Positions 8,588-17,037 of a stretch of DNA of 57,313 nt are shown piece by piece. Location of the stretch: positions 1 through 57,313 of the forward strand of contig NZ_JABXYX010000043.1 of the NCBI RefSeq assembly GCF_017982655.1. Reading direction: 5' to 3'. The notes beneath the pieces are model-generated. The model ran no database searches. It saw nothing but the letters and a program-made list of their open reading frames with translations, and was not told where the DNA came from. The translations under genes were made by a program, and so were the position numbers. The stretch's first letter is position 1. Each line of letters begins with the position of its first letter. The stretch comes from Brasilonema sp. CT11 (GTDB taxonomy: Bacteria > Cyanobacteriota > Cyanobacteriia > Cyanobacteriales > Nostocaceae).

Positions 8588-9589
8588 TTAATCCTCCAGT
8601 TCCAGCGGTAACCCAAGTTGAGTAAGAAATTCCTTGTTGTAGTTTGCTTTCTCCCAATTATCAGCAGACTTAATTTGATCGGGAGTTAAGTTTTTGGCAC
8701 CGCTGAGTTTGGCAAGCCTGAGTTTGGCAAGCCTGAGTTTGGCACCGCTGAGGTTGGCACCGCTGAGGTTGGCATCGCCGAGGTCGGCACTGCTGAGTTT
8801 GGCACCGCTGAGGTTGGCATAGAAGAGGTTGGCACCGCTGAGGTCGGCACCGCTGAGGTCGGCACCGATGAGGTTGGCACCCCTGAGGTTGGCACTCCTG
8901 AGGTTGACACCCCTGAGGTTGGCATCGCCGAGGTCGGCACCATTCAAATCCAGATGACTTATAAGTTCTGCGTCCATTAGAAAACGAATAATGCTTCCCT
9001 TGCGTTCTCCATCTTTATTCAATCTCCGTAGCACTGATAATGTTCTGACACGCGCTATATCAATCGCTACATCTCGCTTTTGGTATTCGGGGTTTTCTTC
9101 TTTTAGTTCTTTACTAATTAGCTCTTTTAACTGCTTATCAATCAACAGTTCTGACATTCGGTCAATATATGCTTCTAGTGCCTGCTCACGTAAATTGTTG
9201 TCTGCTATTTCTCCTTCTTCTTGGGTACGCTTCTCAGATCGCCTCTGTTCCCTTCGCTCAAAATAAAATAATGCAAAAGGAATAGCGATCGCACCACCAA
9301 ACAGCAACCAATCCCACAATGTCTTGGCAGATTGAAAGTTCTCGGTTTCCTTATACGTCAACTTAATAATTTCTTTTGTTTTGGGATTAAATTCCGCTTC
9401 TATAGTTTCTGATTTATTTGAGTCCTTCCCAATGCCAGTCCACTCGCCAATCCCCTCAAAGGGATACAGTTTTGCAAAAGCTGCAATCGCTCCAATTAGG
9501 GCAAATAAAATAGCAATTCGCATCAATAGCTTTCGCCTAACAACCAAAGATTTACCCCAATCGGCAAGCTTTTCACGCAAACTATTCAT
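8588..9589 (-). CDS. Membrane-anchored pentapeptide-repeat protein
   Basis: A 333-residue protein with two membrane segments near the N-terminus (LLMRIAILFALIGAIAAFA and TLWDWLLFGGAIAIPFALFYF). A charged helical linker follows (FERREQRRSEKRTQEEGE to about residue 200), then a right-handed quadrilateral beta-helix of pentapeptide repeats of the A(D/N)LxG type (about 213-300: LNGADLGDANLRGVNLRSAN and similar). It ends in a short tail with NLTPDQIKSADNWEKA, a frequent C-terminal motif of such proteins. Two consecutive LRLAK units show a recent 15-base duplication. The function of this class is generally unknown. The beta-helix probably faces the cytoplasm; topology is inferred from the two helices. 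Confidence 0.85.
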   Translation of the reverse strand: MNSLREKLADWGKSLVVRRKLLMRIAILFALIGAIAAFAKLYPFEGIGEWTGIGKDSNKSETIEAEFNPKTKEIIKLTYKETENFQSAKTLWDWLLFGGAIAIPFALFYFERREQRRSEKRTQEEGEIADNNLREQALEAYIDRMSELLIDKQLKELISKELKEENPEYQKRDVAIDIARVRTLSVLRRLNKDGERKGSIIRFLMDAELISHLDLNGADLGDANLRGVNLRSANLRGANLIGADLSGADLSGANLFYANLSGAKLSSADLGDANLSGANLSGAKLRLAKLRLAKLSGAKNLTPDQIKSADNWEKANYNKEFLTQLGLPLELED

Positions 9590-9703
9590 CAGCCACCACG
9601 GAAATAGTCCTTACATCATTATTAGCGGCAAGTGCGATCGGCTTATGCACCTCGGCAAGAATGCTTGGTTTTTACAAGGAACCACGGTTCCTTTCCAACA
9701 AAA

Positions 9704-9724
9704 AACCCGCGCTTTTGGCGGGTT
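9704..9724 (-). terminator. Rho-independent terminator for the small leftward gene
   Basis: Read leftward: AACCCGC, CAAAAGC, GCGGGTT, then TTTTTG. A 7-bp GC-rich stem with a T-run, 42 bases beyond the stop of the 61-codon gene at 9767-9952. Confidence 0.7.
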
Positions 9725-9766
9725 ACTCTATTTACTGAATTGTTTCAATTGTATGTTCCTAATATC

Positions 9767-9952
9767 TCAGACTCTGGGCACCAGCCATCCCAAAGGTGAT
9801 ATGGTAGCAATATCCAGCTTTGAGTTGACGAGGTTGACGGGGCATATATCATCGGGGGTGTTGATCACTTCATTAATGTCTGAAAGCCTGCGGTAAATCA
9901 TCCCTGTGGCTTGAGTACTTCTTAGGTGAAGAATAATTGAGTCATTGATCAT
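9767..9952 (-). CDS. Small hypothetical protein with ribosome site and terminator
   Basis: 61 residues beginning MINDSIILHLRSTQATGMIY and ending ATISPLGWLVPRV. I do not recognise the sequence. The case that it is real comes from context: AGGAG lies about six bases before the ATG, and a clean factor-independent terminator (9704-9724) follows in the same direction. It has no membrane segment or signal peptide. It is divergent from the antitoxin gene at 10007 with only 54 bases between the starts, so the two promoters must overlap. Confidence 0.5.
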   Translation of the reverse strand: MINDSIILHLRSTQATGMIYRRLSDINEVINTPDDICPVNLVNSKLDIATISPLGWLVPRV

Positions 9953-10006
9953 TAACGCTCCTACACTAAATCGTAATCAACAATATCAATTAAAACAGGT
10001 GCTGTG

Positions 10007-10210
10007 ATGGAAACCACAACTAAAAGACAAGCCTTATTAAAAGCTATCTACGAAAAATTAGAACAGGCTTATGAAGACACTTTAGAAGATGTCATAGAAC
10101 TGTTAGACATTCGCAAGGCTGAAGATGAAGAAGATTTTCATGCTATTAAAGAAGCTAAAAATGATACTAGTATTAGTTGGGAAGAATATAAGCGAGAATT
10201 AGAATCGTGA
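10007..10210 (+). CDS. Putative type II antitoxin
   Basis: A 67-residue acidic helical protein: METTTKRQALLKAIYEKLEQ, then AYEDTLEDVIELLDIRKAED and a tail with DTSISWEEYKRELES. The tail pattern (ISWEEYKREL) and size are typical of antitoxins that precede RelE/ParE toxins. The next frame is RelE-like and starts inside this stop codon (GTGA overlap), the usual translational coupling of such pairs. A GTG three bases upstream is an alternative start. The toxin partner is broken by a stop codon, so the antitoxin may be a survivor without a cognate toxin here. Confidence 0.65.
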   Translation: METTTKRQALLKAIYEKLEQAYEDTLEDVIELLDIRKAEDEEDFHAIKEAKNDTSISWEEYKRELES

Positions 10211-10476
10211 CCTATCAAATAGAAATTAAAAGTAAGGTAGCAAAGCAATTAAAAAAGTTACCCAATGATATTAGAGATAGGATTAACAAAAAAATTCTAT
10301 AACTAGCTGAAAATCGCCGTCCTAATGGGGTTGTAAAACTAGAAGGAAATTATGATACTTATCGTATTCGCGTGGGTAGCTATCGCGTTTTGTACGAGAT
10401 TTTTGATGATATTTTACTGATATCAGTTATAAGAGTTGGTCATCGTAGAGAAGTTTATAGAGAAGAATCTACCTGA
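10207..10476 (+). pseudogene. RelE/ParE-type toxin gene with a premature stop
   Basis: From GTG 10207 the frame gives VTYQIEIKSKVAKQLKKLPN, DIRDRINKKIL, then TAA at 10300-10302. The same frame resumes at once with LAENRRPNGVVKLEGNYDTY, RIRVGSYRVLYEIFDDILLI, then SVIRVGHRREVY and the true stop at 10474-10476. The whole is a 90-codon RelE-superfamily toxin (K.L.KLP, P.GV.KLEG, YRIRVG.YRV.YEI, V..VGHRREVY). The only lesion seen is the single in-frame stop at codon 32. Other residues look well conserved, so inactivation appears recent. Confidence 0.8.
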
Positions 10477-10565
10477 ATTACGATCAGCAGATAAACACAG
10501 ATAAGTTATCTGCGTCCATCTGCGTCCATCTGCGGTTTCTAAACCCCAAAGCGAATTCTTGCAAT

Positions 10566-11735
10566 TTACATCATTTTGGGTACAGAGATAAGACAAAAAT
10601 TAGACTGATCGTTCACCTGTTCCAAACGCGAAGTTTTTAACCTATCAAGCCACTTTTGCAGAAAGACTCGATTCATTTTTTGCTCATCTGGATTTTGAGT
10701 ATCCACTGGATGAGGCATGAGTCCTAAAATCGTCGCTGTAGTCACACAGAACATCGACTTTTGAAAACTGATACAAATTTGAACTCGCAAATCATCTTCT
10801 CCCCGACGACTGCGCTTATAAACTTCGTGCAAATAATCTGGAAGATAATGACGCATATCTTGCATCAACAAGGTAGGAGGAATACCCGCACCGCCAATTG
10901 GTAAAGGATCGGCATACAAAGCACCATATTGAAATCGAGATTGATCTGCGGGAATTTGATAAGCTTGGGCATTATATGAAACTGTGCCATGAAAAGCGGT
11001 TCCCCGGAAGAAAACTGCTTCTACATAAGGGATTGCTGTATCTGCAAGAAATGTCAAACCAGCAGATTTAGGAATGAGATCGTAAACTTTATCCCGAATT
11101 TTAACGGCGTAGGTAATAGGCTTGTTGGCATCTGCTACCAAGCCTGCTTTGACGTGTTCTACAACATCAGGTATAGATTTTATTTCACCTTGATCGTAAC
11201 GGTCTGATAAAGTGAGGAAAATATCAGCCATCACACGCCAAAATTGACCTAAACCCGTGGAGTAAGAACTGAGACGCAACTGTTCCGTTAAGAAATCAGG
11301 GAAAAGTTGGTTAACTCCCTTGATGATAGGATTATTTTTAAATTTTGCTGCAATAACAGCTTGCGCTCTTTCTTCAAATTCTTTTGAATCTAAGTATTGA
11401 TCCAACCCACCGCCACCATGCCATATCATCCCTTTCATGCAATATTCGGCATATTCATAATTAATTCTGTCATGCCACCAATGCCGAAATAGTTTCTTAA
11501 AAGAAAAGTCTCCATTAAAGTATTTCCAAAATTGGAAAAACACTAAAAATTGATGTTCAGCAACATAAATGAGATTTTTAGAGTAAGCATCTAAAACGAT
11601 GCCGTAACTTTTCAGAATACCGACGACTTCTATCAGATTTTCTTCGGTATCAGGAAGTAATGCCCCTCCTGACTCTAATCGCTCGATATATTCAAATAAT
11701 GGATAATTAACAGGTTTATCTTTTATGTTTACCAT
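10566..11735 (-). CDS. cupA: CO2 hydration protein CupA (ChpY) of NDH-1MS
   Basis: 389 residues, ATG at 11735 with GTAGGAG nine bases upstream. It belongs to the CO2-hydration (ChpX/ChpY) family. In the NDH-1MS complex this peripheral subunit caps NdhF3 on the cytoplasmic side of the thylakoid and carries a Zn-dependent, carbonic-anhydrase-like site that makes bicarbonate from CO2 using the proton pump. A stretch rich in potential metal ligands lies at about residues 84-107 (RHWWHDR, EYC, IWHGGGG), and the family sequence GTVSYNAQAYQIPADQSRFQ is present further on. It is the last gene of ndhF3-ndhD3-cupA; pairing with the F3/D3 subunits identifies CupA, not CupB. It is separated from ndhD3 by 87 bases holding a stem-loop. 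No cupS follows. Confidence 0.9.
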   Translation of the reverse strand: MVNIKDKPVNYPLFEYIERLESGGALLPDTEENLIEVVGILKSYGIVLDAYSKNLIYVAEHQFLVFFQFWKYFNGDFSFKKLFRHWWHDRINYEYAEYCMKGMIWHGGGGLDQYLDSKEFEERAQAVIAAKFKNNPIIKGVNQLFPDFLTEQLRLSSYSTGLGQFWRVMADIFLTLSDRYDQGEIKSIPDVVEHVKAGLVADANKPITYAVKIRDKVYDLIPKSAGLTFLADTAIPYVEAVFFRGTAFHGTVSYNAQAYQIPADQSRFQYGALYADPLPIGGAGIPPTLLMQDMRHYLPDYLHEVYKRSRRGEDDLRVQICISFQKSMFCVTTATILGLMPHPVDTQNPDEQKMNRVFLQKWLDRLKTSRLEQVNDQSNFCLISVPKMM

Positions 11736-11770
11736 TGCTATATCTCCTACTTAAAATACATATTTAAAAG

Positions 11771-11812
11771 TTAGGTTTGTAGTATGTATTTGGGTACATC
11801 TTACAAACCTAA
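11771..11812. promoter_or_regulatory. Intercistronic stem-loop between ndhD3 and cupA
   Basis: TTAGGTTTGTA pairs perfectly with TACAAACCTAA; inside, a 2x2 internal loop is followed by ATGTA/TACAT closing a TTTGGG loop. In the leftward transcript it lies 11 bases past the ndhD3 stop and is followed by AACTTTTAAA. It could attenuate read-through or protect a processed end. Confidence 0.6.
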
Positions 11813-11822
11813 GAACAGTCTT

Positions 11823-13325
11823 TTAAGTTTTGGTTTTTTCCTTAACAAACGATACCGTTGCCACTGGGGTTGGTATATTAACCATCGTCGTCATTGTCGG
11901 TTCAGTCCAACGTACTAGCCAATTGGGTTGGATTCCAAAAATCACAATCAACACAGCTAAAACGACAGCAGGAATGCGATCGCCCCAAGAGACACGTGGC
12001 AAATTGACGACTTGTGCAGACAAACGCCCGAAAAAGCCACGATTCATGAGAATTAAGAAGTAAACAGCAGTTAAGCCAGTACCTATCATCGCTAACAGAG
12101 TTTGGACTGGGAAAACTGCGAAACTGCCCCTAAAAATGATAAATTCGGAAATAAATCCCACCATTCCCGGTATACCAGCGCTAGCCATTACTCCCAAAAC
12201 CATCAAGCTTCCAATCACAGGCATACCTCGTTCTGGGTTGAGAAGTCCCTGAAGAACTCCTAAATCACGGCTTCCTGTTTTTTTATACACAATCCCTACC
12301 AGCAAAAACAGCAGGGCTGAAATCAACCCGTGACTAATCATTTGCATGATGCATCCCAAGACACTCAAAGGTGTTGCAGCAGCGGCGGCTAAAAGCACAA
12401 AGCCCATGTGTCCAATGGAACTGTATGCTACCATTTTTTTCATGTCGTTTTGGGCGATCGCACACGATGCACCATACAGCACGCTGATAACTGCCCACGT
12501 TGCTAAAACGGGGGCTACATAACTCCAACCATTCGGCAACAAATTCATCCCAAACCGGAGTAAGCCGTAAGTTCCCAACTTCAACAGTACCCCAGCCAAT
12601 AGTACAGAAATTGGTGTGGAAGCTTCAACGTGAGCATCTGGTAACCAAGTATGCAGAGGAACTAAGGGAATTTTGATGCCAAAACCAATTAATATTCCCA
12701 GCAAGAGTAAGACTTGTGTCTCTACAGACAAAACGCTCGTATTCAAGGCATCCAAAGCAAAGCTAGAAGCCCCACTCAGCCAAACCATGCCTAGAAAACT
12801 TGCTAAAATCATTATCCCGGAAACAGCGGTGTAAATCAAAAATTTAGTTGCTGCATAGCCGCGCCGTTCTCCACCCCAAATCGCAATCAGAAAATACAGG
12901 GGAATCAGTTCGATCTCGTAAAACAAGAAAAATAGCAGTAAATCCTGTGCCATGAAGGCTCCAGTCACGCCAGCGTTTAACAGCAGGAGTAAACTGTAAT
13001 AAAATCGAGGACGCGAAATATTTTCGTCAGTGCTGTCAATGGCGATCCAAGTCAACAAGCCATTTAATAGCAGCAAAGGTAATGACAGACCGTCTATTCC
13101 AAGATAATAATTTAATCCTAACGCATCTATCCAAGGTAGGAATTCGGTAAACTGTTTATTCATTTCCCCAGGATTAAACTGGCTTGCAATGACAACAGTC
13201 CACAAGAAAGCGATACTCGCAACAACCAAAGCGACTCTACGAGAAAGTTTTGCTGTCATGCCAAAAGGCAAGAAACCGAGTAAAGCCGCACCTAGTAACG
13301 GCACCAAAAGCAAAATACTGAGCAT
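11823..13325 (-). CDS. ndhD3: NDH-1 subunit 4, CO2-uptake form NdhD3
   Basis: A proton-pumping antiporter-like subunit (NuoM/ND4 family) of the thylakoid NDH-1MS complex; exactly 500 residues when started at MLSILLLVPLLGAALLG (ATG 13325). The frame continues upstream to 13358 but without family similarity. About fourteen membrane helices are apparent. The conserved ionisable residues lie in FYEIELIPLYFLIAIWGGERRGYAA, LVPLHTWLPDAHVEASTPIS and CIAQNDMKKMVAYSSIGHMG. It lies 37 bases after ndhF3 and upstream of cupA in one leftward unit. That context, more than the sequence itself, marks it as the inducible high-affinity CO2-uptake paralogue and not the respiratory NdhD1. No truncation is seen. 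Confidence 0.9.
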   Translation of the reverse strand: MLSILLLVPLLGAALLGFLPFGMTAKLSRRVALVVASIAFLWTVVIASQFNPGEMNKQFTEFLPWIDALGLNYYLGIDGLSLPLLLLNGLLTWIAIDSTDENISRPRFYYSLLLLLNAGVTGAFMAQDLLLFFLFYEIELIPLYFLIAIWGGERRGYAATKFLIYTAVSGIMILASFLGMVWLSGASSFALDALNTSVLSVETQVLLLLGILIGFGIKIPLVPLHTWLPDAHVEASTPISVLLAGVLLKLGTYGLLRFGMNLLPNGWSYVAPVLATWAVISVLYGASCAIAQNDMKKMVAYSSIGHMGFVLLAAAAATPLSVLGCIMQMISHGLISALLFLLVGIVYKKTGSRDLGVLQGLLNPERGMPVIGSLMVLGVMASAGIPGMVGFISEFIIFRGSFAVFPVQTLLAMIGTGLTAVYFLILMNRGFFGRLSAQVVNLPRVSWGDRIPAVVLAVLIVIFGIQPNWLVRWTEPTMTTMVNIPTPVATVSFVKEKTKT

Positions 13326-13362
13326 AGGCAACAAGTAGGTAAGGTGAACACAGAACAAGGGA

Positions 13363-15219
13363 TTAGAATGGCAAGATATTCAGTAAGCCTAATGACCAGC
13401 TAACCACAAAACCTAACAGACTAACGCCTACAAGGATGGTCAATAGGTATCCTTGAGAACGACCAGAAATGCTGTACTTTAAGGTTTGTCCACCAAAAAT
13501 TGTTGCAAACCCAATTAAGTTAATGAAACCATCTACCAGATAGCGATCGCTCCATGCTGAAATTTTAGAAAACACCGCGACTATACTAACGACTGTCACA
13601 TTATAAAGTCGGTCAATGTAAAAGTCATAACCCAACAAGTCTTGCAAAAATCTCCAAGTAAGAACTCTAGATCTCGACCAAGCTTTGTGCAGATAGATGT
13701 TAGACCCTACCCCTATCCCCAGCACTCCAGAGGATACTAACAATGTCACGACAATCCAATTTATACTTTCCCAATCAGGTAAGAGATACCATTGTTGTAG
13801 CATCAGGGGTAATAACAAGGTCATTACCGTCAGCGTTACCATTGGCAATGCCATCTGCCAACCGACTTCTGGAGTGCGACGGGTCTTTGCTTGTGGCTGA
13901 CCCCAAAATATTAAGCGAAATAGGCGTGTCAAATTTAATGCCGTCAAACTATTGACCACCACTAACACACCAATGACCCAAGGGCTAACCAAAGCCAAGC
14001 CATCAGCCCATCCTAACATCGCCCAAAAGCTTCCTAGTGGTAGCAGTGTCACCATTCCAGCAGAACCGACAACAAAAGCTGTGGTGGTTGCTGGCATCCT
14101 TGACCACAGACCCCCCATTTCGGTTAAATCTTGAGTATTGGTTGTAAATATAACTGCTCCAGAACTCATAAATAAGAGTGCTTTGGCAATGGCATGAGTT
14201 AGCAGCAGCATCAAAGCTACTCCTCCTTGTTGCATCCCAACTGCCAAAAACGCTAACCCCATGTATGCACTTGTGGAGTGAGACATTGCTCGCTTGATGT
14301 CAATTTGAGCCAGCGCCACTAACGATGCACCAATTGCGGTGACTGTACCCATGATGATTAAAGCATTTAATGCAACTGGCGACAGCGCTAAAATTGGTTG
14401 TAGTTTAAACAGCACATACGCCCCACCAGCCACCACCAAAGAGTTTCGCATCACTGAAGCTGGGTTGGGACCTTCCATCGCCTCATCTAACCACAAATGT
14501 AGCGGAAATTGAGCGCATTTACCCGCAGGTCCTGCAATCAGCCCTAAACCTAATAAAGTTGATGTTGTTGAATTTAAATCTGCCGTCTGCGCCCACTCAT
14601 ACAAGTCAGAAAAGTTCAAGCTACCTGCTAGGGTGGAAAGTGTCACAACTGCCATCAGCAGTAACAAGTCTCCCACTCGCTTAGTCCAAAATGCATCTCG
14701 TGCTGCTGTGACGACTAACGGTTGAGCATACCAGAAACCCACCAGCAAGTAAGTCGAAAGAGTCAACATTTCAAGAAGGGCATAGCTGAGAAATAAAGAG
14801 TCACTGATGGCTAAGCCACACAGTGCTGCTTCAAAAAATCCCATCAGCCCAAAGAAACGCGCGATCGCCCAGTCCTTTTCCATGTAACCAAGGGCGTAAG
14901 TTAATGCCAGTAAACTTAACCCTGTAATTAAAACTGTTGTCCCTACAGTAATTGGCGAAACTTCTAAAGCAAAGGATATGTCAAAATCCCCAGCTTTGAA
15001 CCAGTTAATCAAAAAAGTTTGTGATTCTGTATTCCAAATATCAACGAATACGAACAAGCTGTGGACAAAAGCCAAAAAGGTTGCCACCCAGTTGATATAA
15101 GCGGCTGGTCTTGGTCCTGTGCGCCGAATTAATCCTATTGCCCACGGTAAAGTCAACAGGGCACCTATTAACCCATAAAAAGGTATACACCAACTTGTTG
15201 AAAACAGAATCTGATTCAT
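13363..15219 (-). CDS. ndhF3: NDH-1 subunit 5, CO2-uptake form NdhF3
   Basis: 618 residues, ATG at 15219 preceded by AAAGGA. It is the ND5/NuoL-type antiporter subunit at the distal end of the thylakoid NDH-1MS membrane arm, where CupA docks. About sixteen membrane helices are visible. Motifs include CAQFPLHLWLDEAMEGPNPASVMRNS (the HLWL.DAM..PTP region; here Glu-Gly-Pro-Asn-Pro), KRAMSHSTSAYMGLA, HAIAKALLFMSSGAVI and a C-terminal FYIDRLYN segment with the long lateral helix. First gene of the leftward ndhF3-ndhD3-cupA unit, divergent from ccmK2 across 0.6 kb. In other cyanobacteria this unit is induced under CO2 limitation by the LysR-type NdhR/CcmR and 2-oxoglutarate; that is family knowledge, not seen here. 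Confidence 0.9.
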   Translation of the reverse strand: MNQILFSTSWCIPFYGLIGALLTLPWAIGLIRRTGPRPAAYINWVATFLAFVHSLFVFVDIWNTESQTFLINWFKAGDFDISFALEVSPITVGTTVLITGLSLLALTYALGYMEKDWAIARFFGLMGFFEAALCGLAISDSLFLSYALLEMLTLSTYLLVGFWYAQPLVVTAARDAFWTKRVGDLLLLMAVVTLSTLAGSLNFSDLYEWAQTADLNSTTSTLLGLGLIAGPAGKCAQFPLHLWLDEAMEGPNPASVMRNSLVVAGGAYVLFKLQPILALSPVALNALIIMGTVTAIGASLVALAQIDIKRAMSHSTSAYMGLAFLAVGMQQGGVALMLLLTHAIAKALLFMSSGAVIFTTNTQDLTEMGGLWSRMPATTTAFVVGSAGMVTLLPLGSFWAMLGWADGLALVSPWVIGVLVVVNSLTALNLTRLFRLIFWGQPQAKTRRTPEVGWQMALPMVTLTVMTLLLPLMLQQWYLLPDWESINWIVVTLLVSSGVLGIGVGSNIYLHKAWSRSRVLTWRFLQDLLGYDFYIDRLYNVTVVSIVAVFSKISAWSDRYLVDGFINLIGFATIFGGQTLKYSISGRSQGYLLTILVGVSLLGFVVSWSLGLLNILPF

Positions 15220-15834
15220 TAAAATATTCCTTTAAGCTCCGATCAAGAATTACTTTTTCAGTTTAGGAAATGATTCATCCTACTCTCTACTTTTAAACAT
15301 TATTTTTTTTATTCAATTAATTATTTCATTGTTTGTATCTCAAACACAAACAAAAACCTAATAGAACTCATCTATTTTTTATTATCCTTACTTGTTTTTA
15401 TTTTTACAGCAAAAATTGATAATTCAAATCATCTAGTTAAGCAGGTAGATAATAAAAAATTATATACTTTATTCTGATTGTGTTTACAAAGAGTAACAGC
15501 CAAGGAAGAACTGTCCTAACACTCCTTAAGTTTTGCGTCATTCCTCTTGAGGCAGAATTTGCACCTTTATGAACCTGTTTGCTGCAGATAGTATAAAAAA
15601 ATTATAAAACAGAAGTGTCTGCTCTAGGAATCTGTGAAGTTCGGTTGAGCAGAATTGTCGTTATCCGGTAATATTAATTTTTATTAATTGACTTTATTAT
15701 AAACTATTATGGTAATTTATATTGTCAGGGACGCCAAGGTTTTCTATGCTTAATTTGGAAAAGGTTTTAGATCTCAAGATGAGCATCCCCGTAGAAAATT
15801 TTCCACCTGAGAGTACATATTGCAGTAAATTTGT
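15220..15834. promoter_or_regulatory. Divergent promoter region of the carbon-concentrating locus
   Basis: About 615 AT-rich bases drive ndhF3-ndhD3-cupA leftward and ccmK2-O rightward. No open frame is supported. A candidate LysR-type half-site pair, TCAAT-N10-ATTG(T), lies at 15313-15332, close to the ndhF3 start; the second half deviates from a perfect dyad by one base. TATAAAAAAATTATAAA near 15590 could serve as a -10 region. Binding by the LysR-type protein at 21419-22357 is inference. Confidence 0.45.
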
Positions 15835-15846
15835 GGGAGTTATGCG

Positions 15847-16155
15847 ATGCCAATTGCGGTTGGAATGATTGAAACAAAAGGGTTTCCGGCAGTCGTTGAA
15901 GCTGCTGATGCGATGGTGAAAGCCGCTCGCGTTACTCTAGTAGGGTATGAAAAAATCGGTAGCGCTCGGGTGACTGTGATTGTCCGAGGAGACGTTTCTG
16001 AAGTGCAAGCTTCTGTTGCTGCTGGAGTGGAAGCAGCTAGAAGAGTGAATGGCGGTGAGGTGCTGTCCACTCACATAATTGCCCGTCCTCACGAAAACCT
16101 GGAATATGTTCTGCCAATTCGTTATACCGAAGCCGTGGAGCAGTTCCGTACTTAG
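15847..16155 (+). CDS. ccmK2: Beta-carboxysome shell hexamer CcmK2
   Basis: 102 residues, one BMC domain forming the hexameric tiles of the carboxysome facets. ATG at 15847 (GGGAG seven bases upstream); an overlapping ATG at 15842 is out of frame. Characteristic sequence: [42 protein letters not shown] and [20 protein letters not shown]. The pore loop KIGSAR replaces the more usual KIGSGR with Ala. The short C-terminus (EAVEQFRT) fits CcmK2; the next gene with its longer tail fits CcmK1. First gene of the rightward operon, likely the most strongly translated. Confidence 0.92.
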   Translation: MPIAVGMIETKGFPAVVEAADAMVKAARVTLVGYEKIGSARVTVIVRGDVSEVQASVAAGVEAARRVNGGEVLSTHIIARPHENLEYVLPIRYTEAVEQFRT

Positions 16156-16339
16156 CAATTTTGGATTTTCATTCTTCAGTGCAAGGCTTGGATTAAGCGG
16201 CAAAAAGCAACTGAAGAACGAATCAAGCTTTCAGCCAACAGCCCAAGTGCTGACGGCTTGAAAAATCTGAAGTTGTTGTTGGGGTTGTCGTATTGAGCTT
16301 TGGTTGTATTCAAATCTTAAAAACAAAGGATTTAAACTT

Positions 16340-16687
16340 ATGTCAATTGCAGTAGGAATGGTAGAAACTTTAGGGTTTCCTGCGGTAGTAGAAGCAGCAG
16401 ATGCGATGGTGAAAGCCGCCCGCGTGACTTTAGTTGGCTACGAAAAAATTGGTAGCGGTCGCGTAACCGTGATTGTACGGGGAGACGTTTCTGAAGTACA
16501 AGCTTCAGTTGCTGCTGGGGTTGAATCAGTCAAGCGAGTCAATGGTGGACAAGTGCTGTCTACCCACATCATTGCTCGTCCTCACGAAAACCTGGAATAC
16601 GTCCTGCCAATTCGTTATACAGAAGATGTAGAACAGTTCCGGGAGAATGTGAACGCAATTCGTCCCTTCGGCAACAGAAGACCATAA
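16340..16687 (+). CDS. ccmK1: Beta-carboxysome shell hexamer CcmK1
   Basis: 115 residues, single BMC domain, over 80% like its neighbour CcmK2 by eye but with [10 protein letters not shown] at the start, the standard KIGSGR pore loop, and a C-terminal extension [14 protein letters not shown] that is typical of CcmK1. The ATG at 16340 follows AAAGGA by nine bases; the 12 in-frame codons before it have no family similarity. It shares mixed facets of the icosahedral shell with CcmK2. It is separated from ccmK2 by 184 bases, a gap that could hold a processing site or second promoter, and is only six bases from ccmL. Confidence 0.92.
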   Translation: MSIAVGMVETLGFPAVVEAADAMVKAARVTLVGYEKIGSGRVTVIVRGDVSEVQASVAAGVESVKRVNGGQVLSTHIIARPHENLEYVLPIRYTEDVEQFRENVNAIRPFGNRRP

Positions 16688-16693
16688 CGTGTA

Positions 16694-16993
16694 ATGCAAA
16701 TTGCTAAAGTTCGTGGCACAGTAGTGAGCACTCAAAAAGATCCAACTCTGCGAGGTACTAAGCTACTGCTGTTGCAATTAGTAGATGAACAAGGACAAAT
16801 TTTGCCAGAATACGAGGTGGCCGCTGATAGTGTGGGTGCGGGAATAGATGAGTGGGTACTAATTAGCCGTGGTAGTGCCGCCCGTCAAGTTATGGGTAAC
16901 GAACAACGTCCAGTAGACGCTGCAGTAGTGGCAATAATTGATACAATCCACGTTAAAGACCGCGTGATTTACAGCAAAAAAGACCAGTTATAG
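16694..16993 (+). CDS. ccmL: Carboxysome vertex pentamer CcmL
   Basis: 99 residues of the EutN/CcmL family, which forms pentamers closing the twelve vertices of the icosahedral shell. It begins MQIAKVRGTVVSTQKDPTLR and shows the family's TKLLLLQ, DSVGAGIDEWVLISRGSAAR and PVDAAVVAIIDTI. Complete, with no insertion. It starts six bases after ccmK1, so the two are probably translationally linked. The 450 bases between ccmL and ccmM are unusual for this operon and are filled with dispersed repeats. Confidence 0.93.
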   Translation: MQIAKVRGTVVSTQKDPTLRGTKLLLLQLVDEQGQILPEYEVAADSVGAGIDEWVLISRGSAARQVMGNEQRPVDAAVVAIIDTIHVKDRVIYSKKDQL

Positions 16994-17037
16994 ATAGTCA
17001 TGATAGTTATGAGTCATTTGTGAGCCAAGGCTATGCA

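Noticed and set aside
8686-8943. Leftward frame rich in VPTSAMPTS repeats inside the pentapeptide gene
   Set aside because: It is an alternative frame of the repeat-rich DNA that encodes the pentapeptide domain; the in-frame protein 8588-9589 explains the periodicity.
15846-16155. Frames antisense to ccmK2/ccmK1
   Set aside because: Explained by codon bias of the shell genes; no independent support.
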